This document shows positions 1 to 8,473 of a stretch of DNA of 59,450 nt, one piece after another (the stretch's first letter is position 1; every line of letters starts with the position of its first letter). The notes beneath the pieces are model-generated. The model was not told where the DNA came from, made no database searches, and was given only the letters and a program-made list of their open reading frames with translations. Origin of the DNA: Virgibacillus salarius. Lineage in GTDB: Bacteria > Bacillota > Bacilli > Bacillales > Amphibacillaceae. The stretch covers positions 1 to 59,450 of the forward strand of contig NZ_BAAACY010000054.1 of assembly GCF_039521925.1 (NCBI RefSeq), read 5' to 3'. The position numbers and the translations under genes are program-made.

Positions 1-453
1 AACCATATTTGGGCAGTAAAGTGTTTCAAATTAATAAGCAGAAATTGTGTCATTTTACTTGACGGTCACAGTTGATCCTGAGTCTGCTTATTCTTGAATA
101 TATCGGTCGTGTTCTTCGCTAGATCTCGTCCATCCTTTTTTGACACAGTTTTTTATCGAGTGCTTCAAATCGATAAATATCTTTTGTAATAGCTACAATT
201 GTTAATTTTTTAGCAGTTACAAGCGCTTATGAACCTTGAAAGTATATTAATTATTTGTGCAGTTTTACGTTTAGCTCATTCAATAAGTTCATTCTGGATG
301 AATCTGTTAAACATAGATAATTTATTACTCAGTTAGAGAAACAATGATGAGGAAGCTGTAGCGAAAAAGTAAATGGTAACCTAACCTCTCTAATTTGTTT
401 CGCGAAAGAAAAATGTAAAGGTACACCTTCCATAGTTAGACGATAATAGGAGG
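1..453. other. Gene-free left edge
   Basis: No open frame with a ribosome binding site and a recognisable product is visible on either strand. The complement of about 110-190 reads as a short open stretch that runs into stops on both sides and may be the worn end of an old gene, but I cannot name it. The stretch ends at the first copy of repeat family A. Confidence 0.5.
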
Positions 454-566
454 TTTATCCTGCATCTAACTGACAGTAAGTCCCCCACTTCTCAAGAAAT
501 AAAGTGAAATCAATATGGATAAGTTTGGGATCAATAAAACTTCCACTGATTGAAGCTTCACTTTAT
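454..566 (+). repeat. Repeat family A, internally deleted copy
   Basis: Starts with TTTATCCTGCATCTAACTG and ends with GATTGAAGCTTCACTTTAT, the two conserved ends of family A. The 3' arm of the first stem and most of the central part are missing. The internal AATAAAGTGAAAT segment and the terminal TTCACTTTAT are still complementary. Confidence 0.8.
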
Positions 567-637
567 AAAGTCTAAAAAAATGTGCGAAGAAACGATGCAT
601 GAAATCAAAATTTTCTGTGACAACTACGATTGATTTA

Positions 638-748
638 TTTATCCCGCATATAACTGGCAGTAAGCCCCCGCCTCAAACAATAAAATGAAATCAAAATTGG
701 TAAGCGGGGATCGACTGCCAGTAAATGTCCGATTAGTTGAACTTTATA
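638..748 (+). repeat. Repeat family A, 3'-degraded copy
   Basis: The conserved start TTTATCCCGCATATAACTGG is followed by both arms of stem 1 (ACTGGCAGT at about 654-662 and ACTGCCAGT at about 714-722) and by the AAATGTCCGATTAGTT box. The 3' hairpin is lost and only a corrupted tail remains. It lies 65 bp before the cupredoxin gene, so it may be in that gene's leader. Confidence 0.8.
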
Positions 749-813
749 GTGAATGAATAGCTTAACGATTCATATAATGAAGCAATAGGACAAGTTTGCG
801 AGGAGAATGGAAA

Positions 814-1698
814 ATGACAATTTCAATGTTTGTAATCATACTAGTTATTGCTTTACTTTCAGCCTTCATTATCTGGAATACAATATATTATCGAAATAAG
901 ATTGCTGTGATGTCTGGGATGATGGTGGCAATGGCCCTTGGAATGAGTGCTGGATTAGCTATTGGTGTAATCATAGGAGCCTTTCTATCTGGGAATTTGT
1001 TTGATTCGACAGTGATTGGAATGCTAGTAGGAATGGCTACTGGTTATTTGGCTGGTATGCCAATAAGCATGTTGGCAGTAATTGATGGGGCTTTAGCGGG
1101 TATCATGGGAGGGATGATGGGAGCTATGCTAGGGGATATGATTGCTACAGAAAACCAGGAGGCAATGATTCGAATCATAGTTGCATTGTTTGTAGGTACC
1201 GTGCTCATTCTTTATTATTTAATGAAGCAAGAATCTACTACAAAAGCAAGTGGCTGGTTCCTCCATCCCTTAACACTTATTGTGATAATTCCCCTATTTT
1301 TAATGGCGTATCAGCAATTAGGTCCGGTTATGCCTTATTCAGCCAATGATTATAACAATAGCCATAGCCAGCTTCAGGCAAAGCATCTACAGATAGAGGC
1401 TGATGAATATACGTTTTTGCCAAACCGAGCGACGGTAGCAGTTGGAGAAACAATAAATCTTGTCTTAGCTAACCGTGGGACGATGGAGCATCATTTAGTA
1501 ATTATCGGATTGAAAGCACAGGGTACATCCTCTGCTCATCATCAGGAATCGAATTATTCGATTCAGCTGCATAGTGATGCGGGTGAGAATCAAGTTACTA
1601 CATTTACCCCGCTTATACCAGGTACATATCGTTATATTTGCACGATCCCCGGACATAAAGAAGCGGGGATGGAAGGTGAGATAGAGGTGACACTATAA
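814..1698 (+). CDS. Membrane-anchored cupredoxin-domain protein
   Basis: About 294 residues. The first two thirds hold several glycine- and methionine-rich hydrophobic segments that should span the membrane. A C-terminal cupredoxin (plastocyanin/azurin-like) domain follows, outside the membrane. The type-1 copper ligands are visible: His in MEHHLVI, Cys and His in YICTIPGH, and Met in AGMEGE. Such proteins carry electrons or bind copper at the cell surface; the physiological partner is unknown. I chose ATG 814 because AGGAG lies 9 bases upstream; an in-frame TTG at 796 lacks a site. No operon partner is evident, and a repeat A copy lies on each side. The domain call is firm, the role is not. 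Confidence 0.8.
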   Translation: MTISMFVIILVIALLSAFIIWNTIYYRNKIAVMSGMMVAMALGMSAGLAIGVIIGAFLSGNLFDSTVIGMLVGMATGYLAGMPISMLAVIDGALAGIMGGMMGAMLGDMIATENQEAMIRIIVALFVGTVLILYYLMKQESTTKASGWFLHPLTLIVIIPLFLMAYQQLGPVMPYSANDYNNSHSQLQAKHLQIEADEYTFLPNRATVAVGETINLVLANRGTMEHHLVIIGLKAQGTSSAHHQESNYSIQLHSDAGENQVTTFTPLIPGTYRYICTIPGHKEAGMEGEIEVTL

Positions 1699-1770
1699 GA
1701 GAATTTGATAATTGTCATGAACGTTATACTTATTGTATGGTATGATCATATTAACTATAAAACTAATGTT

Positions 1771-1872
1771 GATAAGTGTGGGATCAACTGCGTAAATGTC
1801 GGTCATACCCTTGAGGTACGAACAATCCGTGGGAGCTAACAAAACTCCTGCAGATTGAAGTTTCACTTTATA
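1771..1872 (+). repeat. Repeat family A, 5'-truncated copy
   Basis: Begins inside stem 1 (GATAAGTGTGGGATCAACTG) and keeps GGTCATACCCTTGAGGTAC, the 3' hairpin CAATCCGTGGGAG/CTCCTGCAGATTG and the terminal GAAGTTTCACTTTAT. It sits between the cupredoxin and lipoprotein genes, about 50 bp before the latter. Confidence 0.8.
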
Positions 1873-1925
1873 CGAAAATAAATTTAAATAAGTAAACGAA
1901 GCTTAAAAGAAAAGGAGAGGTTTGT

Positions 1926-2471
1926 TTGCAGAAGCTACTGTTATCCGTTACTGTAATCCTATTCCTTTTTGGTTGCTCCAATGAAGAAAGTAATGATCAT
2001 ACCAAAAATGAAAGCGTTGTATCTGAGGGTGTAGATGAAAATGCTTCTGAAACGCTCTCTTTCGAGGAGCAAATTCAAAAAGTAATAAAAGCAAATAGCT
2101 ATAATCCCGAAGATATTGTCGATTATGATCTTAAACAAGACTACATTTATGTATTTTTGTATAATCCTACAAATGGATTAAGTCCAGCGATTTTAAAAAA
2201 TGAAAAAGACAAGCTTGTTTGGATAAAGAGCTGGGATGCTATTCAAGCAAGTTCCCTTAGCGCAGGGGATGCACCGATTGTTACTATCGTTCAACCAGAG
2301 GACGCCGATGTGAAAGATGTTAAAATCTTTGGCAAATCAGCAAGAATGACTAAGTTCACAATAGAAATTACGGAGGATTTTTCAAAAGAAGTCAAGTATT
2401 GGGTTTATTATTCAAAGCAACCTGACGAAGTCCTTGATAATATTACTGAAAACATTGAATATATGAAATGA
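1926..2471 (+). CDS. Putative lipoprotein, unknown function
   Basis: 181 residues starting with TTG, preceded by a strong AAGGAGAGG. The N-terminus is a short lipoprotein signal with lipobox LFGC, putting the lipid-modified Cys near residue 17. An acidic, Ser/Asn/Glu-rich linker follows, typical of surface lipoproteins of Gram-positives, then a compact domain of about 130 residues rich in aromatic strands. I do not recognise the domain. A terminator-like hairpin lies about 115 bp downstream. It is probably monocistronic. Confidence 0.7.
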   Translation: MQKLLLSVTVILFLFGCSNEESNDHTKNESVVSEGVDENASETLSFEEQIQKVIKANSYNPEDIVDYDLKQDYIYVFLYNPTNGLSPAILKNEKDKLVWIKSWDAIQASSLSAGDAPIVTIVQPEDADVKDVKIFGKSARMTKFTIEITEDFSKEVKYWVYYSKQPDEVLDNITENIEYMK

Positions 2472-2587
2472 TAATTAATACGTCGCAAATTAAATAATAG
2501 CTTGATAGTTAAGACGGATTAGTACTTTCTTAATGTTGTTAAACATGGGAAAAGTGTCTTGTTGTAAATTCACAATCCTGACGATTC

Positions 2588-2611
2588 CCCAAAAAGGTTT
2601 TCCTTTTTGGG
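2588..2611 (+). terminator. Hairpin, possible terminator of the lipoprotein gene
   Basis: CCCAAAAAGG-TTTT-CCTTTTTGGG is a perfect 10-bp stem. The sequence after it is AT-rich but has no long T run, so termination may be weak. It also sits just beyond the end of the convergent ridA-like remnant. Confidence 0.5.
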
Positions 2612-2629
2612 CCTAATTATACTTTTATT

Positions 2630-3018
2630 TCATTCTTCTTTACATGCCCATGCATCAACATCCACTTTAAATGGAGGAGCGGCTAAAGCTACTACAAACA
2701 CCATTGTTGTTCAAGGTAAATACTCCCCTAGGAATTCACCAATCATCTCTCTTCTTTTGCCTGCATCCATTTCTCCAACAATATAAAACACAAGTTTAGT
2801 GAGATCCTTTACATCCATATTTGCCTCTTGTAAATTAAGTTTTATATTTTGAAAAGCCAATTTTAACTGTTCTGAGGAATCTTCTGGTACATTCCCCTTA
2901 ACGTCCATACCAAGTTGACGGATAAAGTCAGCCACCTCATATTTCCTGTTGTCTCTATTTGATGGTTATATGGTGCTAACGGTTTATGAACGCTTTCAGG
3001 ATTTCTAACTACTTTCAT
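2630..3018 (-). pseudogene. RidA/YjgF-family protein, broken by frameshift and stop
   Basis: Read in three pieces this is one gene. From ATG 3018 it runs MKVVRNPESVHKPLAPYNHQ up to MRWLTLS. One base then appears missing (TCCGTCAA instead of TCCGGTCAA would give LSGQLGMD), and the reading continues in the next frame through NIKLNLQEANMDVKDL and GEFLGEYLP. A TGA at 2711-2713 interrupts it, after which the same frame continues TTMVFVVALAAPPFKVDVDA and ends WACKEE at TGA 2630. About 129 residues if repaired, normal for RidA proteins, which clear reactive enamine/imine intermediates. Two independent lesions make a true pseudogene likely, unless the TGA and the missing base are sequencing errors. 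Confidence 0.8.
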
Positions 3019-3374
3019 TTTAAATCCGCCTATTATTAATAGATTTTTAAATTATTGTATATTACTTTCTTTACTCAGAAAACATATGGCACTAAAGTAT
3101 TATCCCTTTAAATTTATATCTAAAATTTGCTTATGCAATATTGGTTCTCCATATTCTCCTTCATATTGAGTACCCTCTTTTTTATGTAGTCAAATTTTAG
3201 TCATCGGCTTGAACAATCCGTCAACCTGTAGCTTTCACAACTGACTCCTTTTTTTACCAATATGCTGTAAGTTAATATCTCATCTGTTATCACTATTAGA
3301 ACGTTAGGTAACAACCTTTGCATATGATACAATCTTACTTAGTAATGGACGTTAGAGAGAAGCAGGCGATACTA
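3019..3374. other. Intergenic, with worn gene end on minus strand
   Basis: On the minus strand, complement of about 3185-3100 reads HKKEGTQYEGEYGEPILHKQ and stops soon after. That looks like the C-terminal remnant of a gene that once preceded the ridA-like gene. I cannot name it. No clear promoter for the helicase gene was picked out. Confidence 0.3.
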
Positions 3375-6300
3375 GTGGATATCAAACTAACTCATAAAAA
3401 AATAGAAGAAATGTGCGGAACATCCTCCTTGAAAAAAGGAGTCTCTTTTTTTCGAGCAAATAAAGTGACCTTAAACACCTATACGGACAATTACTGTGAG
3501 GCAACAGTTACTGGTAACGAAGACTTTCAGGTATCCATCGAAAGAACAGATAAAAATGAAGTACATACAAGCTGTAGCTGTCCGTCGTTAGCCTCATTTT
3601 CAAAGAATTGTCAGCATATTGCCGCTGTCTTGCTGGCGATAGCTGATCGACAGCAGGAGAAGCAGGCGAATCTTTCGAACCAACAGCTAGCAGAAGGATT
3701 TATCAATATGTTTGATCAGCGTACTGCTAGGCCTAGTGGTAGACAACGGCATTTTGAAGATAGACAGGTGCTTTCTCTTGGCTTTAATTGTGAAATAATC
3801 TCAAATAGCAAAGGGCAGAGCATGATTGGTATTGGCATACAGTTAGGTGCGGAGCGAATACAACATGTTCGCGATTTTCTGTCGGCTGTGGGAGAAGGAA
3901 ATCCCTATTTTCTACCTTCTTATGATCCAGAGCTTCATTGTTTTACCAATGATAAAGATGCAGTGCTGCAGCAGTTGATTCAGGTGATGATGGATGAGAA
4001 TGTCTATGTAAGTACCGCACACATGCAAAGGGAGGATCTCTTACCGATTCCTACGACTGCTTGGCAACAATTGCTGCCATTACTTACCGGATTATCAGAT
4101 GTAACACTTCATATGAATAGAAAAGCATTCGTAGGTCTGCGTATAGAAAGGGAGGCCCTGCCAATCCAATTTTCTGTGAAAGAAACGAATACTGGCGATG
4201 GTTTTCTGCTAGAAATAGACGGGCTTAATCGTGTAGAAATCCTAACTATATATCAAATGGTTCTGTTTGATCGCAGTTTCATGCCTTTGGATCGGGAGGA
4301 TATGACGTATTTGGGAGAGCTTAAGCAAATGCTACATGCAACAAAAGCAAAGCATATATTGATCACTACTGAACAGGTTGCAGTATTTATGGAAAACGTC
4401 GTTCCTAGACTACGAAAATTAGGTTCCTTACATTTGTCTGCTAAATTATCATCTGTTCTAACCCAAACACCACTTCGTGGCAAGCTGTATTTGGATCGTG
4501 TAAAAAATAGACTATTGGCAAGTATCGAGTTTCATTATGAAAATATCGTGATTAATCCGTTAGAGAATCGTCCTATTCCAACGGGTACGATGATTATTAG
4601 GGATAGGGAGAAGGAGGAGGCTATCCTCCAATGGATGGAGGACAGTCAATTTGCTGTTACAGAAGAAGGATACTACCTGCATAATGAAGCACTCGAATAT
4701 GAATTTTTATATCATAAACTCCCGAAGCTACAGAAGCTGGTCAACGTCTATGCGACGTCAGCGGTTCGAGCTCGGGTTATAAAGAGCCCTGTTCCGCCAA
4801 GAATTAAAGTGAAGGCACATAAGGATAGGATGAATTGGCTGGAATTTAAGTTTGAAATTGAAGGTTTTCCGGAACAAGATATTCGCGATTTGTTAGCGAC
4901 GCTTGAAGAAAAAAGAAAGTATTATCGGTTACGAGATGGTTCTCTACTCACGTTAGAAACAAGTGAATTTGAAGAAATACAGCGATTTTTACAGGCAGTT
5001 CCAAATCAGGATGATGATCTAGAAGCAGGACTACATGTACCAGTAACCAAAGGATTTGAACTATTGGATGCTGCTTCCGATATAGTCTTTACCTTAGAGG
5101 AATCGTTCCGGCAGTTTTTGAAGAGGATAGAGAATCCTGATCTAAATCAATATCCGATCCCAGCACGTTTACAGTCGGTGTTACGTGAATATCAAAAGTA
5201 TGGATTTCGTTGGATGAAAACACTGTCCAGCTATGGATTTGGTGGGGTTTTGGCAGATGATATGGGGCTAGGGAAAACGATGCAAAGTATGACGTTTATA
5301 CAGTCAGAGCTTAACACAATTCGAAAACGTGGTCTTCCCGTATTAATCATTTGTCCATCTTCGTTAACCTATAATTGGCTTCATGAATTGAATATGTTTA
5401 CCCCGGAGATCCAAGCAGCTATTATCGATGGCAATCAAAAGACGCGCGTGGAAAAACGTAAACGGATTATGGAAATGGATGTTGTGATTACCTCGTATCC
5501 GCTTTTACGCAGAGATATACATTGGTTTGAGAAGCAGCTCTTTCACACTATATTTTTTGATGAAGCACAAGCGTTTAAGAATCCAGTGACGCAGACAGCT
5601 AGGGCGGTAAAGAAACTTCAGGCCGATTATCGTTTTGCTCTAACGGGAACACCAATGGAAAATAACCTAGAGGAATTATGGTCCATTTTTCACGTCGTCT
5701 TTCCTGTGCTTTTTCAGGGATTGAAGGACTTTCACAATCTAACGAGGAAACAGATTATCCGACGAATGCGCCCATTTTTACTTCGTAGAATAAAAAAAGA
5801 TGTGTTAGCAGAGCTGCCGGAAAAAATGGAGGCGATAGAATCTATAGAGTTGTTGCCTGATCAAAAAAGGCTTTATGCAGCTTACTTAGCGAAGCTGCGG
5901 CAGGATACCTTAAAGCACTTAGATAGAGATACATTACGGAAAAATCGTATCAAAATACTTGCCGGATTAACAAGGCTCCGTCAGATTTGCTGCCATCCAG
6001 GATTATTTGTTGAAGGCTATAAAGGTTCCTCAGCAAAATTAGAGCAGCTTAAACAGCTGATCAAAGAGTCAAGTCTTGCCGGTAGAAGGGTATTGATCTT
6101 TTCTCAGTTTACGAAAATGCTAGATCTGATAGGGAAAGATTTAGTACATCAAGGGATTCCTTATTTTTATCTAGATGGAGAGACGCCGTCAAAAGAACGA
6201 GTGGACCGATGTCGTCGGTTTAATATGGGAGAACGTGATTTCTTTCTTATCTCTATGAAAGCAGGGGGAACGGGTCTTAATTTAACAGGTGCTGATACAG

Positions 6301-6542
6301 TGATATTATATGATATGTGGTGGAATCCAGCAGTAGAACAGCAAGCTGCTGACCGCGCTCATCGCATGGGACAAGAGAATGTCGTGCAAGTGATTAAGCT
6401 AGTTTCAAAGGGTACCATTGAGGAAAAAATGAATGAACTACAAGCGAAGAAAAAGCATCTGATTGAAGAAATGATTGATCCCCAGAATAAATTAGCCTCA
6501 TCCATTACTGAGGAAGATATTCGTGAGATACTGATGTTCTAG
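3375..6542 (+). CDS. SWIM zinc-finger SNF2-family helicase (YwqA-like)
   Basis: About 1055 residues. An N-terminal SWIM finger is visible (C-S-C then C-Q-H, ligands about residues 67, 69, 79 and 81). A long middle part follows, then the SNF2 ATPase: Walker A DDMGLGKT near 628, DEAQ box near 727, LTGTPMENN, and the C-terminal helicase half with SQFTKMLDLI, AGGTGLNLTGAD and DRAHRMGQ. Bacterial proteins of this kind are ATP-driven translocases on double-stranded DNA; the exact role is unsettled. The start is uncertain: GTG 3375 with AGCAGG upstream fits the family N-terminus best; ATG 3345, ATG 3324 and TTG 3318 are in frame but have no clear site. No terminator seen. Confidence 0.9.
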   Translation: MDIKLTHKKIEEMCGTSSLKKGVSFFRANKVTLNTYTDNYCEATVTGNEDFQVSIERTDKNEVHTSCSCPSLASFSKNCQHIAAVLLAIADRQQEKQANLSNQQLAEGFINMFDQRTARPSGRQRHFEDRQVLSLGFNCEIISNSKGQSMIGIGIQLGAERIQHVRDFLSAVGEGNPYFLPSYDPELHCFTNDKDAVLQQLIQVMMDENVYVSTAHMQREDLLPIPTTAWQQLLPLLTGLSDVTLHMNRKAFVGLRIEREALPIQFSVKETNTGDGFLLEIDGLNRVEILTIYQMVLFDRSFMPLDREDMTYLGELKQMLHATKAKHILITTEQVAVFMENVVPRLRKLGSLHLSAKLSSVLTQTPLRGKLYLDRVKNRLLASIEFHYENIVINPLENRPIPTGTMIIRDREKEEAILQWMEDSQFAVTEEGYYLHNEALEYEFLYHKLPKLQKLVNVYATSAVRARVIKSPVPPRIKVKAHKDRMNWLEFKFEIEGFPEQDIRDLLATLEEKRKYYRLRDGSLLTLETSEFEEIQRFLQAVPNQDDDLEAGLHVPVTKGFELLDAASDIVFTLEESFRQFLKRIENPDLNQYPIPARLQSVLREYQKYGFRWMKTLSSYGFGGVLADDMGLGKTMQSMTFIQSELNTIRKRGLPVLIICPSSLTYNWLHELNMFTPEIQAAIIDGNQKTRVEKRKRIMEMDVVITSYPLLRRDIHWFEKQLFHTIFFDEAQAFKNPVTQTARAVKKLQADYRFALTGTPMENNLEELWSIFHVVFPVLFQGLKDFHNLTRKQIIRRMRPFLLRRIKKDVLAELPEKMEAIESIELLPDQKRLYAAYLAKLRQDTLKHLDRDTLRKNRIKILAGLTRLRQICCHPGLFVEGYKGSSAKLEQLKQLIKESSLAGRRVLIFSQFTKMLDLIGKDLVHQGIPYFYLDGETPSKERVDRCRRFNMGERDFFLISMKAGGTGLNLTGADTVILYDMWWNPAVEQQAADRAHRMGQENVVQVIKLVSKGTIEEKMNELQAKKKHLIEEMIDPQNKLASSITEEDIREILMF

Positions 6543-6569
6543 GAAATCAACTATATAGGAACTTATTCG

Positions 6570-6765
6570 AGAACAAAAGCGCAAGCGCCCGATTAGAAAT
6601 GTAATGACTGGAGTGCGGTGATAAAAGGAATCAAGGTGAGCTTGGAACCGATGATGACTTAGAGGGCGATTCGTGAAGTAGACTAGTTTGTGGGTGCTGG
6701 CGCTGGACGTGGCTCAACACGCGTCTATGTATCCGCACGGGAAAATTTTATAAATTCCTAGACTA
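6570..6765 (-). repeat. Repeat family C copy
   Basis: The reverse complement runs from GTAGTCTAGGAATTTATAAA through GTGCGGATACATAGACGCG, GAGC(C)..GTCCAGCGCC and a bipartite middle to GGGCGCTTGCGCTTTTGTTC. The same order of blocks is seen, in the opposite orientation, at 12341-12527, and its first part at 38037-38160. No coding potential seen. Confidence 0.7.
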
Positions 6766-6773
6766 CAAAAAAA

Positions 6774-7059
6774 GACTGGGACAAAACACAACTTCTTTGT
6801 TTAAAATACGAATAATCATGTTGTCCATAGGAGTATCATCGCTCACCGTGAAACTATACGCGCTTTCAGCGGGCACGGACTCAGCTAACTTGGTAAAGAA
6901 AAACACGTTACCACGTGGAGCTTCGGACTCGTGCTGTTCCCGCCGAAGTCTCGCTTATTTCAAGTGCTAAATGAATGATTCTAATCAAAAAACGAACGAT
7001 AATTAATTTCAACTAATTATCGTTCGTTTTAATTGTTTCTTTATTCGTTTGTCTCAGCC
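6774..7059. repeat. Element with imperfect terminal inverted repeats (family B relative)
   Basis: Left end GACTGGGACAAAA (6774-6786) and right end GTTTGTCTCAGCC (7047-7059) are inverted copies differing at a few positions. Inside lies the family B core: CGCTTTCAGCGGGCACGG, a GGTAA...TTACC hairpin around the loop AAGAAAAACACG (6892-6912), and CTCGTGCTGTTCCCGC. Near the right end is a long hairpin that can end csp transcription. No ORF, so if mobile it would be a non-autonomous (MITE-like) element. Confidence 0.6.
6989..7030 (-). terminator. Terminator of the cold shock gene
   Basis: A 17-bp perfect stem, AAAACGAACGATAATTA with its complement, around an 8-base loop. On the minus strand it is followed by a run of T (CGTTCGTTTTTTGATT). 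It lies about 40 bp past the csp stop codon, inside the element at 6774-7059. Confidence 0.8.
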
Positions 7060-7071
7060 TCTTTGTTCCAC

Positions 7072-7272
7072 CTAAGCTTTTTGAACGCTAGCAGCTTGCG
7101 GTCCGCGAGCACCTTGCTCAACATCAAAAGTAACTTTTTGACCTTCGTCTAAAGATTTAAACCCTTCACTTTGGATTGCAGAGAAGTGTACGAATACATC
7201 GTCATTACCTTCGCGCTCGATAAAACCAAACCCTTTTTCTGCGTTAAACCATTTAACAATACCTTGTTCCAT
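7072..7272 (-). CDS. Cold shock protein, CspA/CspB family
   Basis: 66 residues, the usual size. The single OB fold carries both RNA-binding signatures, KGFGFIE (RNP1) and VFVHFSAI (RNP2), after the N-terminal MEQGIVKWFNAEKG. It binds single-stranded nucleic acid and acts as an RNA chaperone in cold shock or growth. ATG 7272 is preceded by GGAGG; upstream in-frame extension is leader, not protein. The next gene upstream is more than 300 bp away, leaving room for the long 5' leader typical of csp mRNAs. Monocistronic. Confidence 0.95.
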   Translation of the reverse strand: MEQGIVKWFNAEKGFGFIEREGNDDVFVHFSAIQSEGFKSLDEGQKVTFDVEQGARGPQAASVQKA

Positions 7273-7580
7273 TATGTTGCCTCCTAGTGCGTTCTCGCAC
7301 ATTATATTACTATCCTTGCCCAAAGCGAATCTCAAGACGAAAAGTGATTACTTATGCTATCCTTTACACCGAACAAAAATAATTAAATCTTATTATATCA
7401 TTTGATTATTAAAAAAGCAATAGAGGAACTGATTTGCCGTATTAAAAATTAGTAATGGGATAAGGGTTTTGAGGATTCATGGAAGAAAGAGATGAAATTA
7501 CGATCAACCGAACCGATATTCATGTGCTATCATTTAAGCTCACAGGCAACAGGTTAGTTTGATGATGATATATTGCAATA
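7273..7580. other. Csp leader and intergenic spacer
   Basis: Holds the leader and presumed promoter of the csp gene on the minus strand. On the plus strand a 27-codon frame starting at about 7480 (MEERDEITINRTDIHVLSFK) has a weak GAGGA upstream, but its reality is doubtful. Nothing else recognised. Confidence 0.4.
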
Positions 7581-7612
7581 GAAAAAGCTACTCCTCTTTT
7601 AAAGAAGTAGCT
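7581..7612 (-). terminator. Terminator of the coat protein gene
   Basis: On the minus strand AGCTACTTC pairs with GAGTAGCT around an A/T-rich loop, followed by TTTTTC. It lies about 65 bp past the stop codon. Confidence 0.75.
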
Positions 7613-7676
7613 CGTTGTGGTGTTGGGCAATAAAGAGTTCGTTTTTGCTAATGTTTTGCCTTTGTTCCACCTATTC

Positions 7677-8315
7677 TTATTGCAAGTTAGTTCCTTGTTG
7701 AGGAACGGTTGTGTAGCTGTTTAGCATTTGGTTCATATCCTGTTGGCTTAGCTGAGGTACTTGGTAGTACCCATGCTTGTTTTGATAAAGGAATATTTCA
7801 TAACTTAGCTCAATAAAGTTCGGAACGGTATCGGCGATTACACGGCGTAAGACCGGGTTGGTCATTTCCACCGCAGTCATCGCTAGTAGAGAAGTTAGGG
7901 ATTTTGTTTGTCCTAGCATGTAAGCGGAAAGCCCTTGATCAGAAAGCTCATTAATTGAGGCGTTTGGTTTTTTAGGCTGCCCTGGCTTGATGCCATAGAC
8001 GGTATTGTTGTTCTGCTCCATTTCGTATTGTTGTGTCGGGACTTGTGGATCTTGTCCTGTCTGGAACGCTTGTACAATTGTATTGTATGCTTGTGTAACA
8101 AATGTCGATTGGCGTTGTAGGATTTCCTTTAACTCCGGATCTTGAATGTGCTGATCGTACATTTGATATTGATCGAGCATGCTAATGATGCCAGCAATTA
8201 CCTCATGCGCATCAAATAATTCATGTCCTCCATGGTTTTGCATCGGCTGATTTTGTGGCATGTTGCTGGGCTGCTGTTGATTTCCTTGTTGATTCATATT
8301 ATTCATATTTTCCAT
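7677..8315 (-). CDS. CotF-family spore coat protein
   Basis: 212 residues. The N-terminus is very rich in Asn, Gln, Met and Pro, followed by an alpha-helical CotF-type domain (HELFDAHEVIAGIISMLDQY, LAMTAVEMTNPVLRRVIADT, SYEIFLYQNKHGYYQVP), which has a ferritin-like four-helix look. CotF-type proteins are components of the Bacillus spore coat. ATG 8315 has AGGAGG 8 bases upstream. It supports a spore-forming host. It is monocistronic between a terminator and the divergent pentein gene; expression in the mother cell is inferred from the family. Confidence 0.85.
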   Translation of the reverse strand: MENMNNMNQQGNQQQPSNMPQNQPMQNHGGHELFDAHEVIAGIISMLDQYQMYDQHIQDPELKEILQRQSTFVTQAYNTIVQAFQTGQDPQVPTQQYEMEQNNNTVYGIKPGQPKKPNASINELSDQGLSAYMLGQTKSLTSLLAMTAVEMTNPVLRRVIADTVPNFIELSYEIFLYQNKHGYYQVPQLSQQDMNQMLNSYTTVPQQGTNLQ

Positions 8316-8473
8316 CCTAATACCTCCTATGTTAATTTTGTCCATGCTTAGATTCTCCGATTTAGGAATTTTCATGTATAAATGTCATTTTTTCTTTTCG
8401 GTATATCCTCCACATAAATTTTTTTCGAGTTGGAAACGATAAGATGAATACATAATAGAAGGTAGGATATGCC

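Noticed and set aside
7480..7563. 27-codon frame MEERDEITINRTDIHVLSFK between csp and the coat gene
   Set aside because: Ribosome binding site is weak, there is no family I know, and it is short enough to be chance.
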